Origin: Sphingobium sp. CAP-1
GTDB taxonomy: Bacteria > Pseudomonadota > Alphaproteobacteria > Sphingomonadales > Sphingomonadaceae
DNA: 64,000 nucleotides
NCBI RefSeq assembly: GCF_009720145.1
Contig: NZ_CP046252.1
Coordinates: 930,001-994,000 of the forward strand
Direction of reading: 5' to 3'
Part shown: one piece after another, positions 42,115 to 50,338 of the stretch
Layout: the number at the start of each line of letters is the position of its first letter
Position numbering within the stretch: position 1 is the stretch's first letter
The notes under the pieces: model-generated
What the model saw: only the letters and a program-made list of their open reading frames with translations
What the model was told of the DNA's origin: nothing
The model's database searches: none
Translations under genes and position numbers: made by a program

Positions 42115-42791
42115 TTATAGCGGCGGAGCAGGCCGGCGAGCTTGCCCTGGATGCGGACCTGCCGCGAATCGTAGATTTGCGGCTCATAAGCGGCATTGGC
42201 GGGATCGAGCCGGACCCTGCTGCCTTCGCGCCGGAAATATTTGAGCGTCGCTTCCGCCTCATCAATCAGGGCGACGACAATCTGCCCTTCGCGCGCCGTT
42301 TCCGTGCGCTGGATCAGGGCGAAGTCGCCGTCGAGGATGCCGGCTTCCATCATCGAGTCGCCGGAAACCTCCAGCGCATAATGATCGCCCGCGCCGAGCA
42401 GCGCGGCGGGAACGGAGAGCATATTCTGCCCCTCCATCGCCTCGATCGGCACGCCGGCGGCGATACGGCCGTGCAACGGTATTTCGATCACGTCGTTAGC
42501 GGCGCTGGGCAGGATCGAGGCGGGCGGCGCGACCTTCGGCTTGAGCGAGATGACGGGCGCCGGCGCGCGGTGCATGGCGTCGGGCAGCTTCAGCACTTCG
42601 AGCGCGCGGGCGCGGTTGGGCAAGCGGCGGATGAAGCCGCGTTCCTCCAGCGCGTTGATGAGGCGGTGGATACCCGATTTGGACCGCAGGTCGAGCGCAT
42701 CCTTCATTTCCTCGAACGAAGGCGAAACTCCGCCCTCTTCCAGTCGGGTTTGAATGAAGCTCAGCAATTCCTGCTGCTTGGGCGTCAACAT
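42111..42791 (-). CDS. lexA: LexA repressor
   Basis: SOS repressor that self-cleaves when RecA is active. The ATG at 42791 follows GGAGG (42800 region, minus strand), giving 226 residues. It has a winged HTH (MLTPKQQELLSFIQTRLEE, then EEMKDALDLRSKSGIHRLI), the cleavage bond Ala112-Gly113 in GRIAAGVPIE, Ser146 in VSGDSMM and Lys184 in ATLKYF. An alphaproteobacterial SOS box lies just upstream, so it regulates itself. It closes the trp-moa-moe-lexA run. Confidence 0.97.
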   Translation of the reverse strand: MLTPKQQELLSFIQTRLEEGGVSPSFEEMKDALDLRSKSGIHRLINALEERGFIRRLPNRARALEVLKLPDAMHRAPAPVISLKPKVAPPASILPSAANDVIEIPLHGRIAAGVPIEAMEGQNMLSVPAALLGAGDHYALEVSGDSMMEAGILDGDFALIQRTETAREGQIVVALIDEAEATLKYFRREGSRVRLDPANAAYEPQIYDSRQVRIQGKLAGLLRRYN

Positions 42792-42808
42792 CGCTGCGGT
42801 CCTCCGTG

Positions 42809-42823
42809 GAACGTATGAGGAAC
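42809..42823. promoter_or_regulatory. SOS box of lexA
   Basis: GAAC (42809-42812), 7 nt, GAAC (42820-42823). On the minus strand it is GTTC-N7-GTTC, the LexA site of alphaproteobacteria. It is 18 bp before the lexA ATG. Confidence 0.85.
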
Positions 42824-42870
42824 GCATAGGAAACACATGGGGGTTAGTCAACGACTTTTGGCGTTTTCCC

Positions 42871-44052
42871 TCATGGAAGCGGCAGGACGGCGACGCGATC
42901 GCCCGGCCCGGCGGCGGGGGAGCCGGCGGGGCGCAGGATCAGGCAGTCGGCGGCCGCCATGGCAGCGGTGGCGGCGCTGTCCTGAGAGGTGACGGAAACG
43001 AGGCCGTCCGGGCTGCGCCAGGCGCGCAGATAATCGTCGCGATCACCAATGGCGGGCAGCGGGCCGGCCAGCAGCGCTTCGCCCATCGGTGGCAGGGGAT
43101 TGGTCGCGCCGGACATATGCCGCACCAGCGGCAGCAGGAACAGGGTGCCGGTGACGAAGGCCGACACCGGATTGCCGGGCAGGCCTAGGAAGAGCGCATC
43201 GTTCAGGCGGCCGGCCATCAGCGGCTTGCCGGGGCGCATTTTGATCTTCCAGAAGTCGAGCGATCCGCCCGCCTGCACGAAAGCGGGCTTTACCAGATCA
43301 TGGTCGCCAACCGATGCGCCGCCGGTTGAAACGATGATGTCGGCCTGTGCGGCGCGCTCCAGCGCCGCGACCATGGCATCGAGATCGTCCGGCACGATGC
43401 CGATGTCGATCACGTCGCAAGGCAGGCCGACGAGCATAGCGGCGAGCATCGGCGCGTTGGAGGACGGCAGATGACCGGCCGGGGCCGGCGCGCCGGGCGG
43501 CACCAGTTCATTGCCGGTCGACAGCAGGGCGACGGTTGGCCGGCGGCGCACCGGCAGCGCGCCATGGCCGGCCAGTACCGCCAGCGCGATCTGTGCCGGG
43601 CCAACGCGCGTCCCCGCCTTGAGCAACAGGGCGTCGCGGGCGAAGTCCGAGGCGGCGGTGCGGATATGGCGGCCGGCCGGCAACGGATCGGCGCTGGCGG
43701 TGAGCAGGTCGCCGTCGCGCGCGGCATTTTCTTGGATCAATATCGTGTCGGCGCCCGGTGGCAGCGGTGCGCCAGTGAAGATTCGCAGCGCATCGCCCTG
43801 ACCAAGCGGCTCAAGATTGGCCACGCCGGCCGCGCTTTCGCCGACGACGCGCCAGGGGCCGGGATATTCGGCGGCGCGCACGGCATAACCGTCCATGGCG
43901 GACAGGTCGGCCCAGGGCTGGTCGCGCAGCGCGGCCACATCCTGCGCCAGCCAGCGGCCCACCGACTGGGCGACGGGAACAGTCTCTGCCGGCAATCGGC
44001 TGGCGAAGGCGAAGAGGCGCGCCTGCGCTTTGGCGACCGGCAGCAGGCTCAT
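42871..44052 (-). CDS. moeA: Molybdopterin molybdotransferase MoeA
   Basis: Inserts molybdate into adenylylated molybdopterin to finish the molybdenum cofactor. The 393-residue protein has the N-terminal SAMDGYAVRA-like motif (LSAMDGYAVRAAEY), the domain III motif STGGASVGDHDLVKPAF and the PGKPL segment. It overlaps moaC by 4 bp (ATGA), and its stop is 79 bp before lexA. Confidence 0.95.
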   Translation of the reverse strand: MSLLPVAKAQARLFAFASRLPAETVPVAQSVGRWLAQDVAALRDQPWADLSAMDGYAVRAAEYPGPWRVVGESAAGVANLEPLGQGDALRIFTGAPLPPGADTILIQENAARDGDLLTASADPLPAGRHIRTAASDFARDALLLKAGTRVGPAQIALAVLAGHGALPVRRRPTVALLSTGNELVPPGAPAPAGHLPSSNAPMLAAMLVGLPCDVIDIGIVPDDLDAMVAALERAAQADIIVSTGGASVGDHDLVKPAFVQAGGSLDFWKIKMRPGKPLMAGRLNDALFLGLPGNPVSAFVTGTLFLLPLVRHMSGATNPLPPMGEALLAGPLPAIGDRDDYLRAWRSPDGLVSVTSQDSAATAAMAAADCLILRPAGSPAAGPGDRVAVLPLP

Positions 44053-44519
44053 GCCGCGCGCCAGTCCCCGGACTTGCCGCCGCTCTTGGCGATCAGGCGA
44101 ACGCCGCCGATGACCATCCCCTTGTCCAGCGCCTTGGCCATATCATAGACGGTGAGCAGGGCGACCGAGGCGGCGGTCAGCGCTTCCATCTCCACCCCGG
44201 TCTGGCCGGCGGTGCGGGCGGTGGCGGTGACGGTGACGCCGCTGCCGTCGAGGTCGAAATCGACCGTCACGGCGCTGAGCGCGATCGGGTGGCAGAGCGG
44301 GATCAGGTCGGCGGTCTTTTTCGCCGCCATGATGCCGGCGACCCGCGCCACGGCGAGAACGTCGCCCTTCTTGACCAGACCCTGGGCGATCGCGGCGGCG
44401 GCGGCGGCGCTCATGTCGATCCGGCCGGCGGCGATGGCCTCGCGCGCCGTCACCGCCTTGGCCCCGACATCGACCATGCGCGCCGCGCCGTCGTCATCCA
44501 GATGGGTGAGGCCGTTCAT
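44049..44519 (-). CDS. moaC: Cyclic pyranopterin monophosphate synthase MoaC
   Basis: Second step of molybdopterin biosynthesis, converting the GTP-derived intermediate to cPMP. The 156-residue protein has CHPIALSAVTVDF, the GVEMEALTAASVALLTVYDM region and KSGGKSGDW at the C-terminus. It overlaps trpC and moeA by 4 bp each, so all are translated in one operon. Confidence 0.95.
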   Translation of the reverse strand: MNGLTHLDDDGAARMVDVGAKAVTAREAIAAGRIDMSAAAAAAIAQGLVKKGDVLAVARVAGIMAAKKTADLIPLCHPIALSAVTVDFDLDGSGVTVTATARTAGQTGVEMEALTAASVALLTVYDMAKALDKGMVIGGVRLIAKSGGKSGDWRAA

Positions 44520-45307
44520 GCACCCGTCAGCAGATTATGGGTCGCCGCCTCGACATCGGCCTGGCGCATGAGGGTTTCGCCGACGAGGAAACAGCGCACG
44601 CCATGGTCGGCCATCGCCACCAGATCGGCATGACCGGTAAGGCCGCTTTCGGCGACGAAGGTGCAGCCTTCGGGCGCCTTGCCCACCAGTTCATAGGTGC
44701 GGGCGAAATCGACGCTGAAGTCGCGCAGGTCGCGATTATTGACGCCGATCAGGCGCGAGCGGAGTTTCAGCGCCCGCTCCAGTTCGGCCTCGTCATGCAC
44801 TTCGATCAGCGCGTCCATGCCAAGGCCGAGCGCGGCGTCCTCAATCTCCTGCATCTGCCCGTCGTCCAGCGCGGCGACGATGATGAGGATGGCGTCGGCG
44901 CCGAGCGAGCGGCTTTCCAGCACCTGCCAGGGATCGACGAGGAAGTCCTTGCGCAACACCGGCAGGGCGCAGGCCGATCGGGCTGCCATCAGATAATCGT
45001 CATGGCCCTGAAAATAAGGCTCGTCGGTCAACACCGACAGACAGGCCGCGCCGCCGGCAGCATAGGCCTGCGCATGGGCGGGCGGATCGAAGTCTGCGCG
45101 GATCAGCCCTTTGGAGGGACTCGCCTTCTTCACCTCCGCGATCAGGCCGAAGCCGGACCGGGCGGCATCGTCCAGCGCCTTGCGAAAGCCGCGCGGCGGC
45201 GTCTGCTCGCTGGCGCGGGCATGGAGCGACGCCATGGTGGTCGCGGCCTTGCGGCGGACGACATCCTCACGTTTGAAGTCGCAGATTTCGATCAGCTTGT
45301 TGGTCAT
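44516..45307 (-). CDS. trpC: Indole-3-glycerol phosphate synthase
   Basis: Closes the indole ring in tryptophan biosynthesis. The 263-residue TIM-barrel begins MTNKLIEICDFKREDVV at 45307. Catalytic features are GFGLIAEVKKASPSKG (Lys), LRKDFLVDPWQV and IGVNNRDLRDFSVD, and FVAESGLTGHADL. An upstream start at 45325 is open but adds a non-conserved extension. It overlaps trpD by 4 bp. Confidence 0.96.
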   Translation of the reverse strand: MTNKLIEICDFKREDVVRRKAATTMASLHARASEQTPPRGFRKALDDAARSGFGLIAEVKKASPSKGLIRADFDPPAHAQAYAAGGAACLSVLTDEPYFQGHDDYLMAARSACALPVLRKDFLVDPWQVLESRSLGADAILIIVAALDDGQMQEIEDAALGLGMDALIEVHDEAELERALKLRSRLIGVNNRDLRDFSVDFARTYELVGKAPEGCTFVAESGLTGHADLVAMADHGVRCFLVGETLMRQADVEAATHNLLTGA

Positions 45308-46296
45308 GAATAGGCAATCCAGCAATTGAGCAAGGCGTTGGCAAGGCCACGATCGATGGTTTCGGCGGCTTCCTCCACGCCTTCACGCAGGTCGTGGGCG
45401 GCGTCCGCGACGACAAGGGCGGCGGCGGCGTTCAGCAGCACCGCGTCGCGATATGGCCCCGGCTCGCCTTGCAGCAGGGCGCGCAGGGCCGCGGCATTGT
45501 GTGCCGCGTCGCCGCCCCGGATCGCCTCGACCGGATGGGTGGAGAGGCCAAGCTCGGCAGCGGTCAGGCGGTGCATGGCGACGAGGTCATGGCCCTTCAC
45601 CTCCGCCATGTCGTTGCCGCCGGCGAGCGAGAGTTCGTCCAGCCCTTCGTCGCCGGAGATGATCATGGCGCGGTCCACGCCCAGTTCGGCCAGCGCTTCG
45701 GCATAGATGGGGACATAGGCCGGGCGGGCGATGCCGACGAGCTGGCGACGGACGCCGGCCGGATTGGCGAGCGGTCCCATCAGGTTGAAGATGGTGCGTT
45801 CGCCGATCGCCTTGCGGATCGGGCCGAGGCGTTTGAGCGCCGGGTGATAATTTTGCGCGAACAGGAAGCAGATGCCGAGGTCGGTCAGGGTCGCTTCGGC
45901 GGTGGCGGCGGCCTTGTCCAGATTGAGGCCCAGCGCTTCGAGCGTGTCGGCCGCGCCCGCCTGGGACGAGGCGGCGCGGTTGCCATGTTTGGCGACCGGA
46001 ACGCCGGCCGCCGCGACGACGAGGCTGACGGCGGTGGAGACGTTGAGCGTGTGATGGCCATCGCCCCCGGTGCCGCACACGTCGATCGCGCCGGGGGGGG
46101 CGCTGACCGGGATCATGCGGGCGCGCATGGCGCGGGCGGCGGCGGCGATTTCGGTCGCGGTTTCGCCGCGCCGGGCCATGGTGACAAGGAAGGCGGCAAT
46201 ATCCTCTTCCGGCAGATCGGCGTCGAACAGCAGGTCGAAGGCCGTTGCAGCGGCGTCGGGCGATAGCGGCGCGGAAGGATCGGGCAGGCTGGTCAT
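45304..46296 (-). CDS. trpD: Anthranilate phosphoribosyltransferase
   Basis: Transfers phosphoribose to anthranilate. The 330-residue protein has the PRPP-binding GTGGDGHHTLNVST loop, KHGNRAASSQAGAADTLEALG and the GRTIFNLMGPLANPA-like ERTIFNLMGPLANPAG motif. It is separated from trpG by 234 bp holding two repeat elements. Confidence 0.96.
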   Translation of the reverse strand: MTSLPDPSAPLSPDAAATAFDLLFDADLPEEDIAAFLVTMARRGETATEIAAAARAMRARMIPVSAPPGAIDVCGTGGDGHHTLNVSTAVSLVVAAAGVPVAKHGNRAASSQAGAADTLEALGLNLDKAAATAEATLTDLGICFLFAQNYHPALKRLGPIRKAIGERTIFNLMGPLANPAGVRRQLVGIARPAYVPIYAEALAELGVDRAMIISGDEGLDELSLAGGNDMAEVKGHDLVAMHRLTAAELGLSTHPVEAIRGGDAAHNAAALRALLQGEPGPYRDAVLLNAAAALVVADAAHDLREGVEEAAETIDRGLANALLNCWIAYS

Positions 46297-46346
46297 CGGC
46301 CCTGCCTTAGTCGGCGGAAGGGCGCAGAGTCGAGGGGGCGTGCGCC

Positions 46347-46381
46347 CTTAACTTCGCACTTTTCCCGCAAGTTTTGAAATA
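46347..46381 (+). repeat. Dispersed intergenic repeat copy 3 (AACTTCGCACTTTTCCCGC)
   Basis: Reads CCTTAACTTCGCACTTTTCC then CGCAAGTTTTGAAATATG, with one base change from the copies at 5941 and 8637. It lies upstream of trpD. Confidence 0.6.
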
Positions 46382-46423
46382 TGATTTCCTATTTCCGACA
46401 TATTCGCAAAGAGGGCGCAGCTT

Positions 46424-46493
46424 GCATGTTCCCGCGCAGGCGGAAACCCAGTCCCGCTTTCTGAACTGGGTTTCCGCCTGCGCGGGAACATGC
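46424..46493. repeat. Inverted repeat, CCCGCGCAGGCGG family (full unit)
   Basis: Perfect 29-bp arms (46424-46452 and 46465-46493) around a 12-nt loop. The left arm contains ATGTTCCCGCGCAGGCGGAA. It is the same element type as 63155-63222, with half-units at 54116-54139 and 59982-60005. It separates trpG from trpD. Confidence 0.8.
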
Positions 46494-46530
46494 TGTCCTT
46501 GTTAGCGCGGTAGTGCCGAATAGGACAGCG

Positions 46531-47121
46531 TCAGGCCGCTTCGCGTTCCCGCACGGGCAGGCCGGCGATGCGGAGGAAATTGGCGAGCATGTCATGGCCA
46601 TGTTCGGTGGCGATGCTTTCCGGGTGGAACTGCACCGAATGGATCGGCAGGGTCGCGTGGCGGAAGCCCATGACCGAGCCGTCCTCGCTGGTGGCGTTGA
46701 CGACCAGAGCGTCGGGGATATTTTCCACGATCAGCGAATGATAACGGGTCGCGGTGAAAGGCGAGGGGAGGCCCGCGAACAGGCCGGTGCCGTCATGCGT
46801 GACGGGCGAGGTCTTGCCATGCATGAGGCCGCCGCGCACCACCTGACCGCCAAAATGCTGGCCGATCGCCTGATGGCCCAGGCACACGCCCAGCAAGGGC
46901 GCGCCGGCATCGGCACAGGCGGCGACGAGATCGAGGCTGACGCCCGCTTCATTGGGGGTGCAGGGACCGGGCGAGAGCAGGAACGCCTTCGCGCCGGTGG
47001 ACAGCGCCTGACCGGCCGAAATGGCGTCGTTGCGGACGACCTCCACCTGCGCGCCCAGTTCCATCAGATAATGGACCAGGTTCCAGGTGAAGCTGTCATA
47101 ATTGTCGATGACGAGGATCAT
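46531..47121 (-). CDS. trpG: Anthranilate/aminodeoxychorismate synthase glutamine amidotransferase
   Basis: Supplies ammonia to anthranilate synthase (TrpE) or aminodeoxychorismate synthase (PabB). The 196-residue class I amidotransferase begins MILVIDNYDSFTWNLVHYL at ATG 47121, preferred over a TTG two codons upstream. The catalytic triad is Cys80 in GVCLGHQAIG, plus His and Glu in SVQFHPESI. The TrpG/PabA distinction cannot be made from the sequence, but it is the first gene before trpDC and a trp role is the likely one. Confidence 0.93.
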   Translation of the reverse strand: MILVIDNYDSFTWNLVHYLMELGAQVEVVRNDAISAGQALSTGAKAFLLSPGPCTPNEAGVSLDLVAACADAGAPLLGVCLGHQAIGQHFGGQVVRGGLMHGKTSPVTHDGTGLFAGLPSPFTATRYHSLIVENIPDALVVNATSEDGSVMGFRHATLPIHSVQFHPESIATEHGHDMLANFLRIAGLPVREREAA

Positions 47122-47251
47122 GGACAAAGCCTTAGCGTGCGATCGGCGCGGGGGGAAGTGGGCAGGATGCGATTGGAATAACAGCGCGCAAGGTTGCGTG
47201 TTTCCCCATCGTCAGGGCTTTGCCCCGCCATCTGTCCGCGCAATCCTTGCT

Positions 47252-48478
47252 TCAGGCGGCCTGCCGTTCGGCCTTTTCCAGTTCCAGCCGGTCCCAGATT
47301 TCCACCAGCGCGGACACCAGATCGCGCATCATCTCCTCGTCATGCGCCGGGCCGGGGGTGAAGCGCAGACGTTCGGTACCGCGTGGAACGGTGGGGTAAT
47401 TGATCGGCTGCACATAGGCGCCATATTCGGCGAGGAGGATATCGCTGATCCGCTTGGCCTTGACCGGGTCGCCGACCATCAGCGGGACGATATGGGTGAC
47501 GGTCGGCATGACCGGCAGGCCGGCCTCCGCCATCATCGCTTTCAGCCTGGCGGCGGACGCCTGCTGGCCTTCGCGTTCCTCGCTCGACCCCTTGAGGTGG
47601 CGCACGCTGGCCAGCACGCCCGCGACCAGCACCGGCGAGAGCGAGGTGGTGAAGATGAAGCCGGGCGCATAGCTGCGGATCACGTCGATGATCATCTGGT
47701 CCGCGGCGATATAGCCGCCCATCACGCCGAACGCCTTGCCCAGCGTGCCTTCGATGATGGTGAGGCGGTCGGCCACCTCGTCCCGCTCCGAAATGCCGCC
47801 GCCGCGCGCGCCATACATGCCCACGGCATGGACTTCGTCGAGATAGGTCAGCGCGTTAAATTCGTCGGCCAGATCGCAGATCGCGGCGATCGGGGCAACG
47901 TCGCCGTCCATCGAATAGACGCTTTCGAAGGCGATCAGCTTGGGCGCGTCGGGATCTTCGGCGGCCAGCAGTTCGCGCAGATGATCGACATCATTATGAC
48001 GGAACACGCGCTTTTCGCAGCCCGAATTGCGGATGCCCGCGATCATCGAGGCATGATTGAGTTCGTCCGAGAAGATGATGCAGCCCGGCAGCAGCTTGGC
48101 CAGGGTTGCGAGCGTCGCTTCGTTCGAGACATAGCCCGATGTGAAGAGCAGCGCCCCTTCCTTGCCGTGCAGGTCGGCCAGTTCCGCCTCCAGATCGACA
48201 TGATAATGGGTGTTGCCGCCGATATTGCGGGTGCCGCCGGAGCCAGCGCCGACATCGTGCAGCGCTTCTTCCATGGCGGCGACCACCTTGGGATGCTGGC
48301 CCATGGCGAGATAGTCGTTGGAACACCAGACGGTGATCGGCTTGGGACCGTTATGGCCGTGGAAGCAGCGGGCGTTGGGGAAGGCGCCCTTGTTGCGCAA
48401 TATGTCGATGAACACGCGGTAGCGGCCCTCGCTATGGAGCCGGTCGATCGCCTGCGAAAAGATGTGCTTGTAATTCAC
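47252..48478 (-). CDS. hemA: 5-aminolevulinate synthase
   Basis: Condenses glycine and succinyl-CoA (C4 pathway), the first step of heme synthesis in alphaproteobacteria. The protein is 408 residues starting with GTG at 48478 (VNYKHIFSQAID), which aligns with the usual MxYxxIF start; the open frame extends to 48592 but that extension is not typical. PLP-enzyme features include GSGGTRNIGGNTHYHVDLE, the DELNHASMI and YLDEVHAVGMYG segments, and the Lys in EGTLGKAFGVMGGY. Confidence 0.95.
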   Translation of the reverse strand: MNYKHIFSQAIDRLHSEGRYRVFIDILRNKGAFPNARCFHGHNGPKPITVWCSNDYLAMGQHPKVVAAMEEALHDVGAGSGGTRNIGGNTHYHVDLEAELADLHGKEGALLFTSGYVSNEATLATLAKLLPGCIIFSDELNHASMIAGIRNSGCEKRVFRHNDVDHLRELLAAEDPDAPKLIAFESVYSMDGDVAPIAAICDLADEFNALTYLDEVHAVGMYGARGGGISERDEVADRLTIIEGTLGKAFGVMGGYIAADQMIIDVIRSYAPGFIFTTSLSPVLVAGVLASVRHLKGSSEEREGQQASAARLKAMMAEAGLPVMPTVTHIVPLMVGDPVKAKRISDILLAEYGAYVQPINYPTVPRGTERLRFTPGPAHDEEMMRDLVSALVEIWDRLELEKAERQAA

Positions 48479-48593
48479 TACGCCTGTCTTCCCGTTCGCT
48501 CGCGCGCTGTTCTGTCTTGTCGCGCCTTCCTCTGCCCTTGATGCCGCATTTACCTGCGTGCGCACCCCATTACCAGCGATAACCGCTCGCAAC

Positions 48594-48673
48594 TCTAGTG
48601 GAGCGAATGTGACATTTGAGTTCCCCTTGGGGCATGGTCGCGCTCAAATGTCACATTCATAAGCTCCACTAGA
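48594..48673. repeat. Inverted repeat A between hemA and murI
   Basis: Outer arms TCTAGTGGAGC (48594-48604) and GCTCCACTAGA (48663-48673). Inner arms AATGTGACATTTGAG (48606-48620) and CTCAAATGTCACATT (48643-48657). The loop is about 22 nt. Confidence 0.75.
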
Positions 48674-48685
48674 ATCAAATAACTG

Positions 48686-48762
48686 CTAGTGATCCTTATG
48701 ATCCCGGCATTTGCTCAAGTGCGTGCATCGCGGTGTAGCAAATGCCGGGATCGGATCACTAG
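48686..48762. repeat. Inverted repeat B between hemA and murI
   Basis: Outer arms CTAGTGATC (48686-48694) and GATCACTAG (48754-48762). Inner arms GATCCCGGCATTTGCT (48700-48715) and AGCAAATGCCGGGATC (48737-48752). It shares the CTAGTG outer motif with repeat A. Confidence 0.75.
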
Positions 48763-48772
48763 GGAGAAATAC

Positions 48773-48814
48773 CTATCAGACTGATAGAAAGGATTGGCCA
48801 TTGGACAAATGGCC
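48773..48814. repeat. Two short hairpins next to the murI stop
   Basis: CTATCAG-A-CTGATAG (48773-48787) and GGCCATT (48796-48802) with AATGGCC (48808-48814). The second is just past the murI stop and may act as its terminator, although the T tract is weak. Confidence 0.5.
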
Positions 48815-48822
48815 TACCCCCT

Positions 48823-49626
48823 TCAAAGCGCGTCGATGCGGGCGAGGCCGTAGCGGGCGAGCGCGGGGCGCAAGGCATCGACCTTTGCATCGACGCGGGT
48901 AAAGACCGCGGTGCCGGGGGATGGCGCGTCTGGCCAGGGCTGGCCCTGGGTCAGATACTGGATGCGCCGGGCGATCCCCTCTCCGCCATGGACGAAGCCG
49001 ATCGGATGCGGCGCGGCGGCGGCAAGCTCCTCCTCCACCAGCGGAAAATGGGTGCAGGCCAGGACGACCATGTCCATTCGATCGCCGCCCGGCTGGTCGA
49101 TCAGGCCGGCGAGCGCATCGCGGGCGACATGTGGGTCGAGCGGCTCGCCGCGCAGCTTGGCCTCGGCCAGTTGCACCAGCGCGGCGGAACCATGGCGCAG
49201 CACGGTGCAGTCCGCGCCATGCTCCGCCGCCAGCCGGTCGACATAGGGCTGGCGCACCGTGGCGTCGGTGCCCAGCACGCCGAACACCCGGCTTTTGGAC
49301 AGCAAGGCGGCGGGCTTGATCGCCGGGACCGTGCCGACCACCGGAATGTCGAGCGCGGCGCGGACATGCTGGAGCGCGATGGTGGACGCCGTGTTGCAGG
49401 CGATGACGGCGAGGCGCGGGCGATAGCGCTCCACCAGCCGGCCCAGCAGCGCCGGCACGCGGGCGGCGATCTCCGCCTCGCTCTTGGTGCCGTAGGGAAA
49501 GCCGGCGCTGTCGGCGGCATAGACGATGGGCGCGGTCGGCAGCGCGGCGCGCGCCGGGGCGAGGATGGACAATCCCCCCACGCCGGAATCGAAGAAGAGG
49601 ATGGGAGCGTCTGATGCGACCGTCAT
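48823..49626 (-). CDS. murI: Glutamate racemase
   Basis: Makes D-glutamate for peptidoglycan. The 267-residue protein has the two catalytic Cys: Cys77 in VIACNTAST and Cys191 in VLACTHFPL, plus FFDSGVGGLS with Asp13. It is divergent from plsY 100 bp away. The start at 49626 has no obvious alternative close by. Confidence 0.95.
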   Translation of the reverse strand: MTVASDAPILFFDSGVGGLSILAPARAALPTAPIVYAADSAGFPYGTKSEAEIAARVPALLGRLVERYRPRLAVIACNTASTIALQHVRAALDIPVVGTVPAIKPAALLSKSRVFGVLGTDATVRQPYVDRLAAEHGADCTVLRHGSAALVQLAEAKLRGEPLDPHVARDALAGLIDQPGGDRMDMVVLACTHFPLVEEELAAAAPHPIGFVHGGEGIARRIQYLTQGQPWPDAPSPGTAVFTRVDAKVDALRPALARYGLARIDAL

Positions 49627-49726
49627 GGGCAGGCTGTGTCGCGGGGCCAGACGCGCCTGTCAACATACGCATTGCCCCGCGCGCCTGTCACGCTATGGTC
49701 GCGCGCAACTTCTATCGGCGATTTTC

Positions 49727-50338
49727 ATGACACCTCCCTGGCTACTTCCCGCTTTCATCCTCCTGCTGGGCTATGCGCTCGGCTCGATCCCCTTTGGCCT
49801 GTTGCTGACCCGCTTCACCGGCGCGGGCGACCTGCGGCAGATCGGATCGGGCAATATCGGCGCGACCAATGTGCTGCGCACCGGGCGCAAGGGGCTGGCG
49901 GCGGCGACCCTGCTGCTGGACCTGCTCAAGGGCGTGGCGGCGGTGCTGATCGGCGCGGCATTGGTCGACGGCGGCGGGCCGATGGCGGGGGCGATGGCGT
50001 TTATCGGCCATTGCTATCCGGTCTGGCTGCGCTTTGCCGGGGGCAAGGGCGTGGCGACGATGATGGGCGTGGTCACGGCGCTTTACTGGCCCGCCGGGAT
50101 CGTTTTTGCGCTGGTGTGGCTGGGCATGTTGTTCGGGACGAAATGGTCGTCCGTCGGCGGCATGTCGGCGGCGGTCAGCGCGCCGGTGGCGATGTGGGTG
50201 ATGGGCCGGATCGACCTGGTCCCGGTGACGCTGGCGATGGCGCTGATCCTGCTGTGGCGGCACCGGGCCAATATCGCCCGGCTGATGAAGGGCGAGGAGC
50301 CGAAGATCGGCAAATCGAAAGGCGCTTCCGCCGAATGA
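49727..50338 (+). CDS. plsY: Glycerol-3-phosphate acyltransferase PlsY
   Basis: Inner-membrane enzyme that acylates glycerol-3-phosphate from acyl-phosphate in phospholipid synthesis. The 203-residue protein has five hydrophobic segments and the motifs GYALGSIPFGLLL, GSGNIGATN and GGKGVAT. It starts at ATG 49727. Its stop overlaps dprA by 4 bp (ATGA). Confidence 0.95.
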   Translation: MTPPWLLPAFILLLGYALGSIPFGLLLTRFTGAGDLRQIGSGNIGATNVLRTGRKGLAAATLLLDLLKGVAAVLIGAALVDGGGPMAGAMAFIGHCYPVWLRFAGGKGVATMMGVVTALYWPAGIVFALVWLGMLFGTKWSSVGGMSAAVSAPVAMWVMGRIDLVPVTLAMALILLWRHRANIARLMKGEEPKIGKSKGASAE

